In this document: piece after piece, positions 8,807 to 17,746 of the stretch
Layout of the letters: each line of letters begins with the position of its first letter
Position numbering within the stretch: the first letter of the stretch is position 1
Assembly (NCBI RefSeq): GCF_024433635.1
Contig: NZ_WNJZ01000007.1
Coordinates: 43,400-107,399 of the forward strand
Origin: Ruminococcus sp. zg-924
Lineage (GTDB): Bacteria; Bacillota; Clostridia; Oscillospirales; Acutalibacteraceae
Length of the DNA: 64,000 bases
Direction of reading: 5' to 3'
Program-made: the position numbers and the translations under genes
Notes under the pieces: model-generated
Databases searched by the model: none
Seen by the model: only the letters and a program-made list of their open reading frames with translations
What the model was told of the DNA's origin: nothing

Positions 8807-10030
8807 ATGCAGAACTATCCTAAGCAGGAAGTAGTTGCTATGCTGCTGGCAGGTGGACAGGGAAGCAGGCTGGGCGTTTTAACGCAAAACATTGCAAAGC
8901 CTGCAGTTCCTTTCGGCGGCAAGTATAGGATAATAGATTTTCCGCTTTCCAACTGTGTAAACTCCGGCATTGATGAGGTCGGTGTGCTTACACAGTATCA
9001 GCCGCTCGTTTTAAATGAGTATATAGGCACAGGTCAGCCGTGGGACCTTGACGGCATTTTTGAGGGCGTTCATTGCTTAAGTCCATATCAGCAGATTAAT
9101 GGTGCGGCGTGGTATTCCGGTACTGCAAACGCAATTTACCAGAATATCAACTATATAGACCGTTACAGACCTGAATATGTTGTTATTCTTTCCGGTGACC
9201 ATATCTACAAGATGGACTACTCAAAGATGATCGCTGAGCACAAGAAGAATAAAGCTGACTGCACAATTGCGTCAATTGAGGTTCCTCTTGCAGAGGCATC
9301 TCGTTTTGGTATTCTAAATACCAACCCTGACGGCTCAATTTATGAATTTGATGAAAAGCCTGCTGTTCCAAAGAGTACAAATGCTTCTATGGGTATATAT
9401 GTGTTCACATGGAGCAAGCTGCGCAAGTACCTTGTTGAGGACGCTGAAAAGGAAGAATCAAGCCATGACTTTGGTAAGGACGTTCTTCCGACAATGCTTA
9501 ATGCAGGCGAGAGAATGTTCTCTTACCGATTTGAGGGATATTGGAAGGATGTTGGAACAATCGACAGCCTTTGGGAAGCAAATATGGATTTGCTCGACCC
9601 GAATGTTCCTCTCGACTTAAGCGGCGAAAAGGACAAGATTTATTCGAGAAATCCTGTTATGCCACCGCAGTATATTTCACAGACTGCAAAAATTCAGAAC
9701 GCTCTTGTGGCTGACGGCTGCAACATTTACGGCGAGGTTGAATTCTCCGTATTGTTTGCCGGTGTAACAGTTGGAGTTGGCGCAGTGGTTAAGGATTCAA
9801 TTATTATGCCGGGCGCTGTTATTGAGGACAACGCTGTTATTCAGTATGCAATAATTGGCGAGAATGCTCATATTGGCAGCGGAGCAGTTGTCGGAAAGCG
9901 TCCTGAGGATGTTGAGGATAAGGAGCAATGGGGTATTGCCGTTGTTGGCGGAAATCTTAAGATTGGTAAAAATGCCGTTGTTGCCGCTAAAAAAATGATT
10001 TACAACGATGTAGAGGGGGATTGCGAGTAA
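8807..10030 (+). CDS. glgC: glucose-1-phosphate adenylyltransferase, catalytic subunit
   Basis: GlgC makes ADP-glucose from glucose-1-phosphate and ATP, the committed step of glycogen synthesis. The 407-residue protein has the nucleotidyltransferase motif [12 protein letters not shown] at the N-terminus, [15 protein letters not shown], the substrate-binding FDEKPAVP region, and the C-terminal left-handed beta-helix with hexapeptide repeats. AAGGAGGT precedes the ATG. Next to it is the paralogue glgD, which in Firmicutes associates with GlgC into a mixed tetramer with higher activity. The stop overlaps the glgD start, implying balanced production of the two subunits. Confidence 0.95.
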   Translation: MQNYPKQEVVAMLLAGGQGSRLGVLTQNIAKPAVPFGGKYRIIDFPLSNCVNSGIDEVGVLTQYQPLVLNEYIGTGQPWDLDGIFEGVHCLSPYQQINGAAWYSGTANAIYQNINYIDRYRPEYVVILSGDHIYKMDYSKMIAEHKKNKADCTIASIEVPLAEASRFGILNTNPDGSIYEFDEKPAVPKSTNASMGIYVFTWSKLRKYLVEDAEKEESSHDFGKDVLPTMLNAGERMFSYRFEGYWKDVGTIDSLWEANMDLLDPNVPLDLSGEKDKIYSRNPVMPPQYISQTAKIQNALVADGCNIYGEVEFSVLFAGVTVGVGAVVKDSIIMPGAVIEDNAVIQYAIIGENAHIGSGAVVGKRPEDVEDKEQWGIAVVGGNLKIGKNAVVAAKKMIYNDVEGDCE

Positions 10031-11157
10031 TGAAAGGAACAAACATTTTAGGATTGGTTTTTCCTAACGTGAACGACATCTGCATTCCTGAGCTTACATC
10101 TAAAAGAGCTATTGGCTCAGTTCCGTTCGGCGGAAAGTACAGACTTATTGATTTTACACTTTCAAACTTTGTAAACTACGGTATTGACAATGTTGGTGTT
10201 GTTGCCGAGCAGAAATTTGCTTCCCTTATGGATCATCTCGGCACAGGTAAGGCTTGGGATTTGTCAAAGCGCCGTGGCGGTCTTACACTTCTTTCTCCTT
10301 ACAGTCTTGGCAATGAAAGCTTCAGTACAACAATGGAGTGTATGTATAACGTTAAGGGCTTTATTGAGAAAGCAAATGAGGAGTATGTTCTTATTTCTAC
10401 AAGCAACACCGTGTTCAACTTTGATTACAGCAAGATGGTTGCCCAGCATACTGATACAAACGCCGATATAACATTTATGTATGTTCACGGCAAGGTTTCC
10501 AAAGGAGCTATTGCACCTATTATAATCACAACCGATACCGATAACAAGATTACAGATATGGTTATCAATCCACGTGTAGGAAATCCAAATGAGGCTGAGT
10601 GTGATTATCTCTTCTCGTCTGCTTTTATGAAAAAGGAGCTTTTCCTTGACTTGCTTGTTGACTGCGTAAGCAGGAATGCGCTTGATTTCAGACGCAACTT
10701 TATTCTTGATAATTTCAAGAAATTAAAAGTTTACGGCTATGAATTTACAGGCTACTATTCGTCTATAACCTCGCTTGATACGTATTTCAAGTCAAATATG
10801 TCACTTATGGACCCGCTTGTTAGAGCTGATTTGTTTAATCTGGACAGACCGATTTTCACAAAGGTTCGTGACGATATGCCAAGCAAATACGGACTTGGCT
10901 CGTCTGTTAAAAACTCGCTTGTTGCACAGGGCTGCGTAATTGAAGGCGAGGTTGAAAACTGCATTATTTCAAAGGGTGTTCACATTGGCAAGGGAGCCAA
11001 GGTTGCAAACTGCATCATAATGCAGGACACAAAAATAGGCGAAAATGCGAGCTTAAGCTATGTTATCTGCGACAAGGATGTTGTTATTAAAAATGAAAGA
11101 GCTCTCATGGGCTACGACACCTATCCGATTTATATTGCCAAGGATAATATTGTTTGA
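10030..11157 (+). CDS. glgD: glucose-1-phosphate adenylyltransferase, GlgD subunit
   Basis: GlgD is the non-catalytic or regulatory partner of GlgC. The 375-residue protein resembles GlgC throughout (PFGGKYRLIDFTLSN and the beta-helix C-terminus). Its N-terminus lacks the Gly-rich GGxGxRL nucleotide motif that GlgC has, which is typical of GlgD. I start it at ATG 10030, which overlaps the glgC TAA. A GAGGGGG element lies about 10 bases upstream; an in-frame TTG at 10021 is possible but less likely. The position between glgC and glgA matches Firmicute glycogen operons. Confidence 0.93.
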   Translation: MKGTNILGLVFPNVNDICIPELTSKRAIGSVPFGGKYRLIDFTLSNFVNYGIDNVGVVAEQKFASLMDHLGTGKAWDLSKRRGGLTLLSPYSLGNESFSTTMECMYNVKGFIEKANEEYVLISTSNTVFNFDYSKMVAQHTDTNADITFMYVHGKVSKGAIAPIIITTDTDNKITDMVINPRVGNPNEAECDYLFSSAFMKKELFLDLLVDCVSRNALDFRRNFILDNFKKLKVYGYEFTGYYSSITSLDTYFKSNMSLMDPLVRADLFNLDRPIFTKVRDDMPSKYGLGSSVKNSLVAQGCVIEGEVENCIISKGVHIGKGAKVANCIIMQDTKIGENASLSYVICDKDVVIKNERALMGYDTYPIYIAKDNIV

Positions 11158-11181
11158 TTAAATTAGATTGGAGATTATGTT

Positions 11182-12618
11182 ATGAGAGTTCTTTATTGCA
11201 CAAGTGAATCGAATCCCTTTGCTGGTTCGGGCGGACTTGCCGATGTTGCAGGTGCAGGCTCGCTGCCGAAGGCACTTAAGGAAAAGGGAGTAGACTGCCG
11301 AGTTGTAATGCCGCTTTACGGCGATATTCCGTATGCTCTTAAGCAGCAAATGCGTTACAGAACAAACTTCACCGTTCCTGTTGGTTGGAGAAGTCAATAC
11401 TGCGGCGTGTTCGAGGCATACTACAATGACATTGTGTATTATTTCATAGATAACGAGTATTACTTCAAGCGCAGCGGTCTTTACGGCTTCTATGATGACG
11501 CTGAGCGTTTTGCATTCTTCTCAAGAGCTATTATGGAAATGCTGCCGAGGGTTGATTTCCACCCTGATATACTCCAGTGCAATGACTGGCAGACAGCGCT
11601 TGTGCCAACCTATTACTATATGTTCTACTGCCATAACCCTTGGTACTATAACATAAAGAGTGTTTTCACAATCCATAACATTCAGTATCAGGGAATGTAC
11701 GGCTGGGAGGTTAACACCGAGTGCGTTGGTGTTCCCGCTGACAGAACAAAGCTTTTGGAGCAGGACGGTAAGCTCAATTTTGTTAAGGGTGCTATTGAAA
11801 CCTCAACAAGAGTTACAACAGTAAGCCCGTCCTATGCCGGCGAGATTTTGAATCCGTGGTACTCGCACGGTCTTGATACAATTTTGAGTCGCCGTCAGTA
11901 CAAGCTTTGCGGTATACTCAATGGTATTGACAACGCAAGCTATAACCCTGAAAACGACATTCAGCTTTACGCCCATTATTCGGTTAATGATTTGAGCGGA
12001 AAGGCTGTCTGCAAGAGCGCACTTCAGGAGCGCTTAGGCCTTGAGCGCCGTTGGGAGCCGCCGATTATCGCTATGGTATCAAGATTGGTAAGCCATAAGG
12101 GACTTGATCTTGTAAGACTTGCTCTTGATGAGATTATGTGTGACCACGATGTTCAGTTTGTAATTCTTGGTTCAGGCGATAAGGAGTATGAGGACTTCTT
12201 CTCATATGCTCACAGTAAATATCCGGGCAGACTTTGCTTCTGTTACGGCTATGTTCCTGAGCTGGCAAGAAAAATTTACTCAGGTTCAGATATTTTCCTA
12301 ATGCCTTCAAAGAGCGAGCCTTGCGGACTTTCACAGATGATAGCTCTGCGCTACGGCTCAATCCCTGTTGTAAGAGAAACAGGCGGTCTGCGTGACTCAA
12401 TTCACGACAGTATGGACGGCTACGGAAACGGCTTTACCTTTGCCAAGTACGAGGCTTACGATATGGTTCAGGCTCTTAAGCGTGCTATAAACGGTTATTG
12501 GAACAGGGACGGCTGGTCACAGCTTGTTAGACGCGCTATGCAAAGCGACAACAGTTGGGCACGTTCTGCACAGGATTATCTTAATGTTTACACTGACACA
12601 GTAGATCACTGGAACTAA
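11182..12618 (+). CDS. glgA: glycogen synthase (ADP-glucose type)
   Basis: GlgA extends alpha-1,4-glucan chains from ADP-glucose. The 478-residue GT5 protein has the N-terminal donor-binding segment GSGGLADVAGSLP-like near residue 16, the ICND-type CNDWQTALVP motif, the ITxHNIQYQG motif, and the C-terminal GT-B signature PSKSEPCGLSQMIALRYGSIPVVRETGGL. The lysine of the classical KTGGL motif is Ser here (GSGGL), a substitution I believe is common in this clostridial subgroup. It is the last gene of the glgBCDA operon; no glycogen phosphorylase or debranching gene is adjacent. Confidence 0.95.
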   Translation: MRVLYCTSESNPFAGSGGLADVAGAGSLPKALKEKGVDCRVVMPLYGDIPYALKQQMRYRTNFTVPVGWRSQYCGVFEAYYNDIVYYFIDNEYYFKRSGLYGFYDDAERFAFFSRAIMEMLPRVDFHPDILQCNDWQTALVPTYYYMFYCHNPWYYNIKSVFTIHNIQYQGMYGWEVNTECVGVPADRTKLLEQDGKLNFVKGAIETSTRVTTVSPSYAGEILNPWYSHGLDTILSRRQYKLCGILNGIDNASYNPENDIQLYAHYSVNDLSGKAVCKSALQERLGLERRWEPPIIAMVSRLVSHKGLDLVRLALDEIMCDHDVQFVILGSGDKEYEDFFSYAHSKYPGRLCFCYGYVPELARKIYSGSDIFLMPSKSEPCGLSQMIALRYGSIPVVRETGGLRDSIHDSMDGYGNGFTFAKYEAYDMVQALKRAINGYWNRDGWSQLVRRAMQSDNSWARSAQDYLNVYTDTVDHWN

Positions 12619-12636
12619 GATACGGTATAAATTAAT

Positions 12637-12670
12637 CAAGCAGACGCTCATATTTGGGCGCCTGCTTTGT
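12637..12670. terminator. probable shared terminator between glgA and the phosphatase gene
   Basis: An imperfect hairpin (AAGCAGACGCTC with GGGCGCCTGCTT) lies between two convergent genes. The T-run is short on both strands, so strength is uncertain. Placement suggests it serves both units. Confidence 0.5.
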
Positions 12671-12698
12671 TCATTGGTCAGTCTTTAGTTTTGCTTAT

Positions 12699-13160
12699 TT
12701 ATTGCTTGTCCTTTATAATATGCTCCAACAATCCACGGCAGCCCCTTACAATATCGCTGAATGTTATGTCGAAATTCCCCGTGTACCAAGGGTCTGCAAT
12801 ATCACCGCCTGCTTGTGTAAAGTCGAGCAGCTTATATATTTTCTGTTTGTCATCACTTTTTATTATCCGTCGCAGATTTTTCATATTAAGGCTGTCCATA
12901 ACTATTATATAATCATACCGTTGATAGTCTGATGCTTTAATTTGCACGGCACGCTTACCCTCGCAGGATATTCCGTTTTCACTGAGCTTACGCCTTGTTC
13001 CGGTGTGAACAGGGTTTCCTATTTCTTCTGTGCTTGTGGCGGCAGATGAAATATAGAATTCATTGCTAAGTCCCGCTTTATCTACCATATCCTGCATAAC
13101 AAACTGTGCCATTGGTGAACGGCAGATATTGCCGTGGCACACGAACATAATCTTTGTCAT
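12699..13160 (-). CDS. low-molecular-weight protein-tyrosine phosphatase
   Basis: The enzyme dephosphorylates tyrosine (or arginine) residues on proteins. The 153-residue protein begins MTKIMFVCHGNICRSPMAQ, which contains the C-x5-R-S phosphatase loop, and it has the catalytic acid Asp in IADPWYTGNF near residue 120. This is normal length for the family. No partner tyrosine kinase lies next to it. Related enzymes in Bacillus (YwlE) act on phosphoarginine made by McsB. McsB is encoded 20 kb away here, so that role is possible, but the sequence alone does not separate the two activities. Confidence 0.92.
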   Translation of the reverse strand: MTKIMFVCHGNICRSPMAQFVMQDMVDKAGLSNEFYISSAATSTEEIGNPVHTGTRRKLSENGISCEGKRAVQIKASDYQRYDYIIVMDSLNMKNLRRIIKSDDKQKIYKLLDFTQAGGDIADPWYTGNFDITFSDIVRGCRGLLEHIIKDKQ

Positions 13161-13249
13161 ATCAAACCTCCGAATGAAATATCAAAATGAATTTTCATAA
13201 CTGAGTATATCAAAGTCGGTAAGGTTATTCAACTGTTGTTTGCTGAGTC

Positions 13250-13278
13250 TTGCTTTACGTTGAAAAAGATAGTATAAG
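13250..13278 (+). promoter_or_regulatory. sigma-A promoter for the acetyltransferase gene
   Basis: TTGCTT at 13250-13255 and TATAAG at 13273-13278 are separated by 17 bases, about 120 bases before the acetyltransferase start. Confidence 0.55.
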
Positions 13279-13398
13279 ATTTGTTCTTTACAATGGGTGT
13301 TTATGAAATTAAATTTACTTAATAGAAAGACGAAATCAGGTTTAAAGTCCTACACGAAAACTAACAACATATTTATAATATATTTACGGAGGTCAAAA

Positions 13399-14046
13399 AT
13401 GAATCATATTGAACGTAGAGATAAGGGATTGCCATATATTTCCGATAAAGCAGTATTCGAGCAGCAAAAAATTTGCCGCAAGCTTACGCAGCAGCTTAAC
13501 ACGATTGACCGTTCAGACTTTGAAGGAATCAGCAAAATCGTAAAGGAGCTGTTTGGCAAGTCAGACGGAGCGTTTGTAAATCCGCCTTTTTACTGCGACT
13601 ATGGCTTTAATATTGAGGTTGGTAAGCATTTGTTTGTAAATTATAACTGTACGATTATTGACGTTGCAAAGGTAATAATCGGCGACAACTGCCTGCTTGC
13701 GCCTAATGTTGCAATATACACGGCAGGACACCCTGTTTATCCTGACACAAGAAATACCGGATACGAATACGGCGCAGAGGTTGTTATTGGTGACAATGTC
13801 TGGATTGGCGGTAATTCCGTAATCTGCCCCGGCGTGCATATCGGCAGCAATACCGTAATCGGGGCAGGCAGTGTTGTAACAAAGGATATTCCGGATTGGG
13901 TAGTTGCGGCAGGAAACCCGTGCAAGGTTATCCGTAAGATAACCGAGTCAGACAAGAATAAATATTTTAAAAATAAAGAGTTTGACGATGAGGCGTGGCA
14001 GGACGTACAGCGTATAATTCAAAGCGGCGGTAATTGGTTGCTGTAA
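13399..14046 (+). CDS. maltose/galactoside O-acetyltransferase-type sugar acetyltransferase
   Basis: The product belongs to the left-handed beta-helix acetyltransferases that move acetyl from acetyl-CoA to sugars (LacA/Maa/NodL group). The 215-residue protein has the N-terminal helical segment, the catalytic histidine in TAGHPV near residue 115, and hexapeptide repeats such as IGDNVWIGGNSVICPGVHIGSNTVIGAGSVV. I start it at ATG 13399, behind GGAGGT. An in-frame upstream ATG at 13297 would add 34 residues unlike the family and has no good ribosome site. The true sugar acceptor is unknown. Confidence 0.88.
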   Translation: MNHIERRDKGLPYISDKAVFEQQKICRKLTQQLNTIDRSDFEGISKIVKELFGKSDGAFVNPPFYCDYGFNIEVGKHLFVNYNCTIIDVAKVIIGDNCLLAPNVAIYTAGHPVYPDTRNTGYEYGAEVVIGDNVWIGGNSVICPGVHIGSNTVIGAGSVVTKDIPDWVVAAGNPCKVIRKITESDKNKYFKNKEFDDEAWQDVQRIIQSGGNWLL

Positions 14047-14310
14047 TTTGTTAAGCGGATTTCTTCTTTGCCGGTAAATGATCAGGAAGATTTTGCTTAG
14101 GACGGAATTTATTTCTAACTAAATTCAGCATAAAAAACAACTTTTATTAAACTTGACGTTTTTGCCAATGCACAGCGTTTTATCACCTGATATTAATTGA
14201 CGATATACACTTTTTATGATAAAGTTACAAAGGTTGAATTTTGACAGAATTTGATGTTGATTTTGTCTAATGCGCTTATCTTTTTCGGCGCATATATTGG
14301 GGGAATAAAA

Positions 14311-14466
14311 ATGCTTAAGCATTGCGTGGATACCTTTTGGTATGCCATTATGGGTGGCTTGTGCATCGGTCTTGGAGCAACGGCGTTTCTCTGCACAGAG
14401 AACGCTATTTTCGGCTCGGTGCTGATTCCGCTGTTTAGAATAGTTCATAATAAGCTCACAGCATAA
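14311..14466 (+). pseudogene. truncated formate/nitrite transporter-like remnant
   Basis: A 51-codon frame after a GGGGGAAT ribosome-like site encodes a hydrophobic peptide. Its CVDTFWYAIMGGLCIGLGATAFL segment resembles the N-terminal first helix of formate/nitrite transporters (pattern AGLCIGxGGTVFL, then a Glu/Asp-Asn). Resemblance fades after about 40 residues and the frame stops directly before a terminator. The remaining 200 or so residues of such a transporter are absent downstream. I read it as a decayed or internally deleted gene. A genuine small membrane protein cannot be excluded, and the family link is made by eye. Confidence 0.4.
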
Positions 14467-14467
14467 T

Positions 14468-14497
14468 AAAAAGGAACGGTTTTCGCCGTTCCTTTTT
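14468..14497 (+). terminator. intrinsic terminator after the transporter remnant
   Basis: A 12-bp stem (AAAAAGGAACGG with CCGTTCCTTTTT) with a 6-base loop ends in T-residues. It is strong and intact, suggesting that a full gene once ended here. Confidence 0.88.
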
Positions 14498-14500
14498 ATG

Positions 14501-14776
14501 TTCGGTTTAATGTTTTACATACCGTAATATGTAATCTCTTTTTGAAATTGTTAGCTTATATTTATTCCCGTCCAAAATGAAACTTACATAAGAACAATAA
14601 TATATTTTTTAAGTTACTGTAACGCTGGTTGTAATATTTGATTCTTTGTTCTGAATTTCAACTACGCCGCTGCAAGTCAGTACATATTTTTTTGAGATAA
14701 ACCGAATGTATCTCTTAGCAGCCTAAGATTATCTCCTGTAATTAAAAATCATCTTATTTTTGTTCTATAAAATATC
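14501..14776. other. non-coding stretch before the amidohydrolase
   Basis: I see no open frame, RNA fold or repeat that I can support in this AT-rich stretch. Confidence 0.4.
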
Positions 14777-15562
14777 TCAGCTTTCGCCTATAATCCTTTT
14801 TGCATTGCCGCTGAATATTTTTTCAAGCTCATTATCACATAAGCCGAGGTTCATAATATCTTCAATACTATCACCGGCTGTCCACATTGGGTAGTCTGTG
14901 CCGAATACAACCCTGTCTGCTCCGTACATCTTTATAAGCTCATTTGCTCTTTTTCTGCCGATGAACATTATTGAGCTTGATGTATCAATATAGCAGTTTG
15001 TATCAAGCAGATATTCAGCAGCTAAATCCCACAGCGACCATCCGCCGAAATGTGCGGCAACAACCGTAAGCTTCGGAAAATTTTGGAGTACCCTTTTAAG
15101 TCTTTCAGGGTGAGAGTAGGTGTATCGGTAGTCACCGCAGTGCATCAAAACAGGCAGCTTTCCCTGAAGCATATCATAAATCGGGAACATTTTAGGGTCG
15201 TCCATATTGAAGTGCTGTGTGTCAGGGTGAAGCTTAACGCCGTGAAGCCCAAGGCGAATTATATCCTCAATATCCTCCTGCGGATTTTCAAGGTCAGGGT
15301 GAAGCGTGCCGAAGCCGATAAAGTTTTTGTGTTTCTCACATTCTGCGGCTATAAACTGATTTATGCTCTTAACCTGATGCGGCACGGTTGCAACAGACTG
15401 AACAAGAAAGCGGTTCACTCCGTTTTCCTCTCCTTTTTTTTCAAGGTCATCTGCCGTTCCGTTGCAATCTATCCTTATACTGTAAAAATCCCCAATACCT
15501 TTAATAGCGTTTTCGGCTATCTTTTCCGGGTAAATATGTGCGTGAAAATCAATAATTTCCAT
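14777..15562 (-). CDS. amidohydrolase family metal-dependent hydrolase
   Basis: The 261-residue protein is a TIM-barrel amidohydrolase (amidohydrolase_2 type). It begins MEIIDFHAHIYP, whose HAH pair binds metal, and carries further metal or active-site motifs: GVKLHPD near residue 120, LMHCGD near 145, AHFGG near 175, and the late Asp in VFGTDYPMW near 220. Relatives act as decarboxylases or hydrolases on small aromatic or cyclic acids, and the substrate cannot be inferred. I start at 15562, behind AAGGAG; an upstream in-frame ATG lacks a ribosome site. It stands alone, divergent from the hydrogenase cassette. Confidence 0.85.
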   Translation of the reverse strand: MEIIDFHAHIYPEKIAENAIKGIGDFYSIRIDCNGTADDLEKKGEENGVNRFLVQSVATVPHQVKSINQFIAAECEKHKNFIGFGTLHPDLENPQEDIEDIIRLGLHGVKLHPDTQHFNMDDPKMFPIYDMLQGKLPVLMHCGDYRYTYSHPERLKRVLQNFPKLTVVAAHFGGWSLWDLAAEYLLDTNCYIDTSSSIMFIGRKRANELIKMYGADRVVFGTDYPMWTAGDSIEDIMNLGLCDNELEKIFSGNAKRIIGES

Positions 15563-15651
15563 AATCTCAGCTCCTTGAGTTCTATTATATTTTATTGCGG
15601 TCAATTTGTAAAGAAAAGTCGTAAATTCGCAGTAAAAAACAGCGCATATAA

Positions 15652-15680
15652 TTGACGGAATTGTGTATATGTGATATAAT
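15652..15680 (+). promoter_or_regulatory. sigma-A promoter of the hydrogenase cassette
   Basis: TTGACG at 15652-15657 and TATAAT at 15675-15680 are separated by exactly 17 bases, with a TG just upstream of the -10. The expected transcript leader is about 108 bases. I saw no Rex-type TTGTTAA palindrome in it. Confidence 0.8.
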
Positions 15681-15794
15681 TCTATATAATAAAGGCGTAT
15701 TTTCTGTTGCTATAATCTGCTATTTTGCGGTGAATATTCAGATAATACAGCTTGAAATCCGATTTAATAAATTATCAGAAACGAGGTGTTTTTT

Positions 15795-16037
15795 ATGAAG
15801 GTTTATGTATGTGTGGGAAGCTCCTGCCACTTAAGAGGTTCTTATGATATCATCAATCTTATGAAGGAAAGTATTGCAAAAAGGCAGCTTGAGGATAAAG
15901 TTGAGCTTAGCGCCGCATTTTGTCTTGGAAAATGTACTGACGGTGTGTCGGTGAAGTTTGACGATGAGGTAGTATGCGGAGTGAGCAAGGATAACTTTGA
16001 TGAAATTTTCAGCGACTATGTATTGAGTAAGATTTGA
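15795..16037 (+). CDS. thioredoxin-like [2Fe-2S] ferredoxin
   Basis: The 80-residue protein is a stand-alone thioredoxin-fold [2Fe-2S] ferredoxin, similar to the domain in NuoE and HndA. The four expected cluster cysteines are visible as C-x4-C in CVGSSC near the N-terminus and C-x3-C in CLGKC near residue 48. I start at ATG 15795, 6 bases after GAGGTG; the in-frame GTG at 15786 overlaps the ribosome site. It is the first gene of the hydrogenase cassette, 32 bases before hydS, and probably passes electrons to or from one of the hydrogenases. Confidence 0.88.
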   Translation: MKVYVCVGSSCHLRGSYDIINLMKESIAKRQLEDKVELSAAFCLGKCTDGVSVKFDDEVVCGVSKDNFDEIFSDYVLSKI

Positions 16038-16069
16038 TAAATTAATCGCATATTGCGGGAGTGTAAATT

Positions 16070-17746
16070 ATGACCGATTGCATACAAACAAAAAAATCAA
16101 ATTGTAAAAACTGCCATAAATGTATCAGAGAGTGTCCTGTAAAGGCAATTCGCTTTCAGGATAACCAGGCATATATATTGAAATCAGAGTGTATTATGTG
16201 CGGAAAGTGCTACACAGCCTGTCCGCAAAATGCAAAGGTTATCAGAGATGACCTTCAGTCGGTGCGTGAGCTTGTTAAAAGCGGCGTACCTGTTTACGCC
16301 AGTGTTGCTCCGGCTTTTGTTGCCGATTTCAAGGGTGTGAATATCACAGAGCTGGAAAAGGCGCTTAAAAAGCTCGGATTTGCAGGCGCAGCTGAAACCG
16401 CAATTGGCGCAACGGTGGTTAAGGATGAATATCAGAGAATTTTGCGCAGCAATGACAGAGAGGTTGTTATCTCATCCTGTTGTCACAGCGTTAATACACT
16501 TATTCAGAAATATTACCCAAGCGCTTTGCAGTATCTTGCAAAGGTTCTATCGCCAATGCAGGCGCACTGTACAAAAATAAAAGAGAAGCATCCGGAGGCT
16601 AAAACCGTGTTTATCGGTCCTTGTATTGCAAAAAAGGACGAGGCGGATTTGTACCCAGGAATTGTTGACGGGGTTTTGACCTTTATTGAACTTAAACGTT
16701 GGATGGACGAAGAGGGCGTTACTCCGGAGCCTACATACGAAAAGGATGACGGAGGCAGAGCAAGACTTTTTCCGACCACAGGCGGAATACTCAGAACAAT
16801 GACTGAAAAGCCGGAAAATTACAGTTATTTTGCGATTGACGGCGTAGAAAACTGTATATCTGCGCTTGAAGATATAATAGACGGCAAAATAACAAAGTGC
16901 TTTATAGAGATGTCGGCTTGTTCGGGAAGCTGTGTAGGCGGTCCTGCTATGAACAAGCAAAGCAACCGTCCTGTTGAGGAATTCCTTGCGGTTGACCGCT
17001 ATGCCGACAGTAAGGATTTTGAAACCGAGCCAATGGATTCTGAGCAGCTTAAGAAGAATGTTGATTATATCAACACAAAGCGTCAGATGCCGGGTGAAAA
17101 GGCTATTGCTGACATTTTAAAGAAAATGGGCAAGACAAAGCCTGAGGATGAGTTGAACTGCGGCTCCTGCGGATATAATACCTGCCGTGAAAAGGCTGTT
17201 GCCGTTTACTTTGGCAAGGCGAGCATTACAATGTGCCTGCCGTATCTTATCCAAAAGGTTGAGAGTTTTTCAGACACCATTATTAAGAACACCCCTAACG
17301 GAATTATGGTTCTCAGCGAGGATTTGACAATTCAGCAAATTAATTCCTCTGCAAGAAGAATTATGAACATTGCAAGAGTTCAGGACGTTATAGGAGAACC
17401 TGTTGTTCGTATTCTTGACCCTTTGCCGTATATGCAGGTATTAAGCTCCGGGGTGAATGTGCACGATAAGAGAATTTATCTTGCGGAATATGATAAATAT
17501 GTTGAAGAAACAATTCTCTATGACAAGAGCTACAACATACTTATCAGCATAATGCGTGATGTTACTGCTGAGGAGCAGGAAAAGGAACAAAAGGAAAAGA
17601 TGGGCAAAAACACAGTCGAGATTGCCGATAAGGTTATCGAAAAGCAGATGAGAGTTGTTCAGGAGATTGCTTCTCTGCTTGGAGAAACAACGGCAGAAAC
17701 AAAAATTGCCCTGACAAAGCTAAAGGAGTCCCTGAGCGATGAATAA
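16070..17746 (+). CDS. hydS: putative sensory [FeFe]-hydrogenase with PAS domain
   Basis: This 558-residue protein matches the group C, presumed hydrogen-sensing [FeFe]-hydrogenases. An N-terminal pair of [4Fe-4S] sites (CKNCHKCIRECP and CIMCGKCYTACP, residues 12-57) precedes the H-cluster domain. Its ligand motifs are SSCCHS near 135, IGPCIAKKDE near 182, and SACSGSCVGGPAM near 283. Ordinary catalytic enzymes have TSCCP and ACxGGCxxGGG, so this domain is modified. A four-Cys iron-sulfur module (CGSCGYNTC plus a later Cys, from about 363) and a PAS domain (about 400-500) follow, then a coiled C-terminus. It overlaps the phosphatase gene by 8 bases, which suggests that PAS output is passed to that phosphatase. 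Confidence 0.9.
   Translation: MTDCIQTKKSNCKNCHKCIRECPVKAIRFQDNQAYILKSECIMCGKCYTACPQNAKVIRDDLQSVRELVKSGVPVYASVAPAFVADFKGVNITELEKALKKLGFAGAAETAIGATVVKDEYQRILRSNDREVVISSCCHSVNTLIQKYYPSALQYLAKVLSPMQAHCTKIKEKHPEAKTVFIGPCIAKKDEADLYPGIVDGVLTFIELKRWMDEEGVTPEPTYEKDDGGRARLFPTTGGILRTMTEKPENYSYFAIDGVENCISALEDIIDGKITKCFIEMSACSGSCVGGPAMNKQSNRPVEEFLAVDRYADSKDFETEPMDSEQLKKNVDYINTKRQMPGEKAIADILKKMGKTKPEDELNCGSCGYNTCREKAVAVYFGKASITMCLPYLIQKVESFSDTIIKNTPNGIMVLSEDLTIQQINSSARRIMNIARVQDVIGEPVVRILDPLPYMQVLSSGVNVHDKRIYLAEYDKYVEETILYDKSYNILISIMRDVTAEEQEKEQKEKMGKNTVEIADKVIEKQMRVVQEIASLLGETTAETKIALTKLKESLSDE

Noticed and set aside
13297..13398. N-terminal extension of the sugar acetyltransferase
   Set aside because: The extension lacks a ribosome site and family similarity; ATG 13399 behind GGAGGT is better.
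15050..15655. Plus-strand frame of about 200 codons
   Set aside because: It is antisense to the amidohydrolase, whose metal motifs and ribosome site are clear, and it runs over the hydrogenase promoter.
15681..15794. Rex redox-repressor site in the hydrogenase leader
   Set aside because: I looked for TTGTTAA-type palindromes and saw none.
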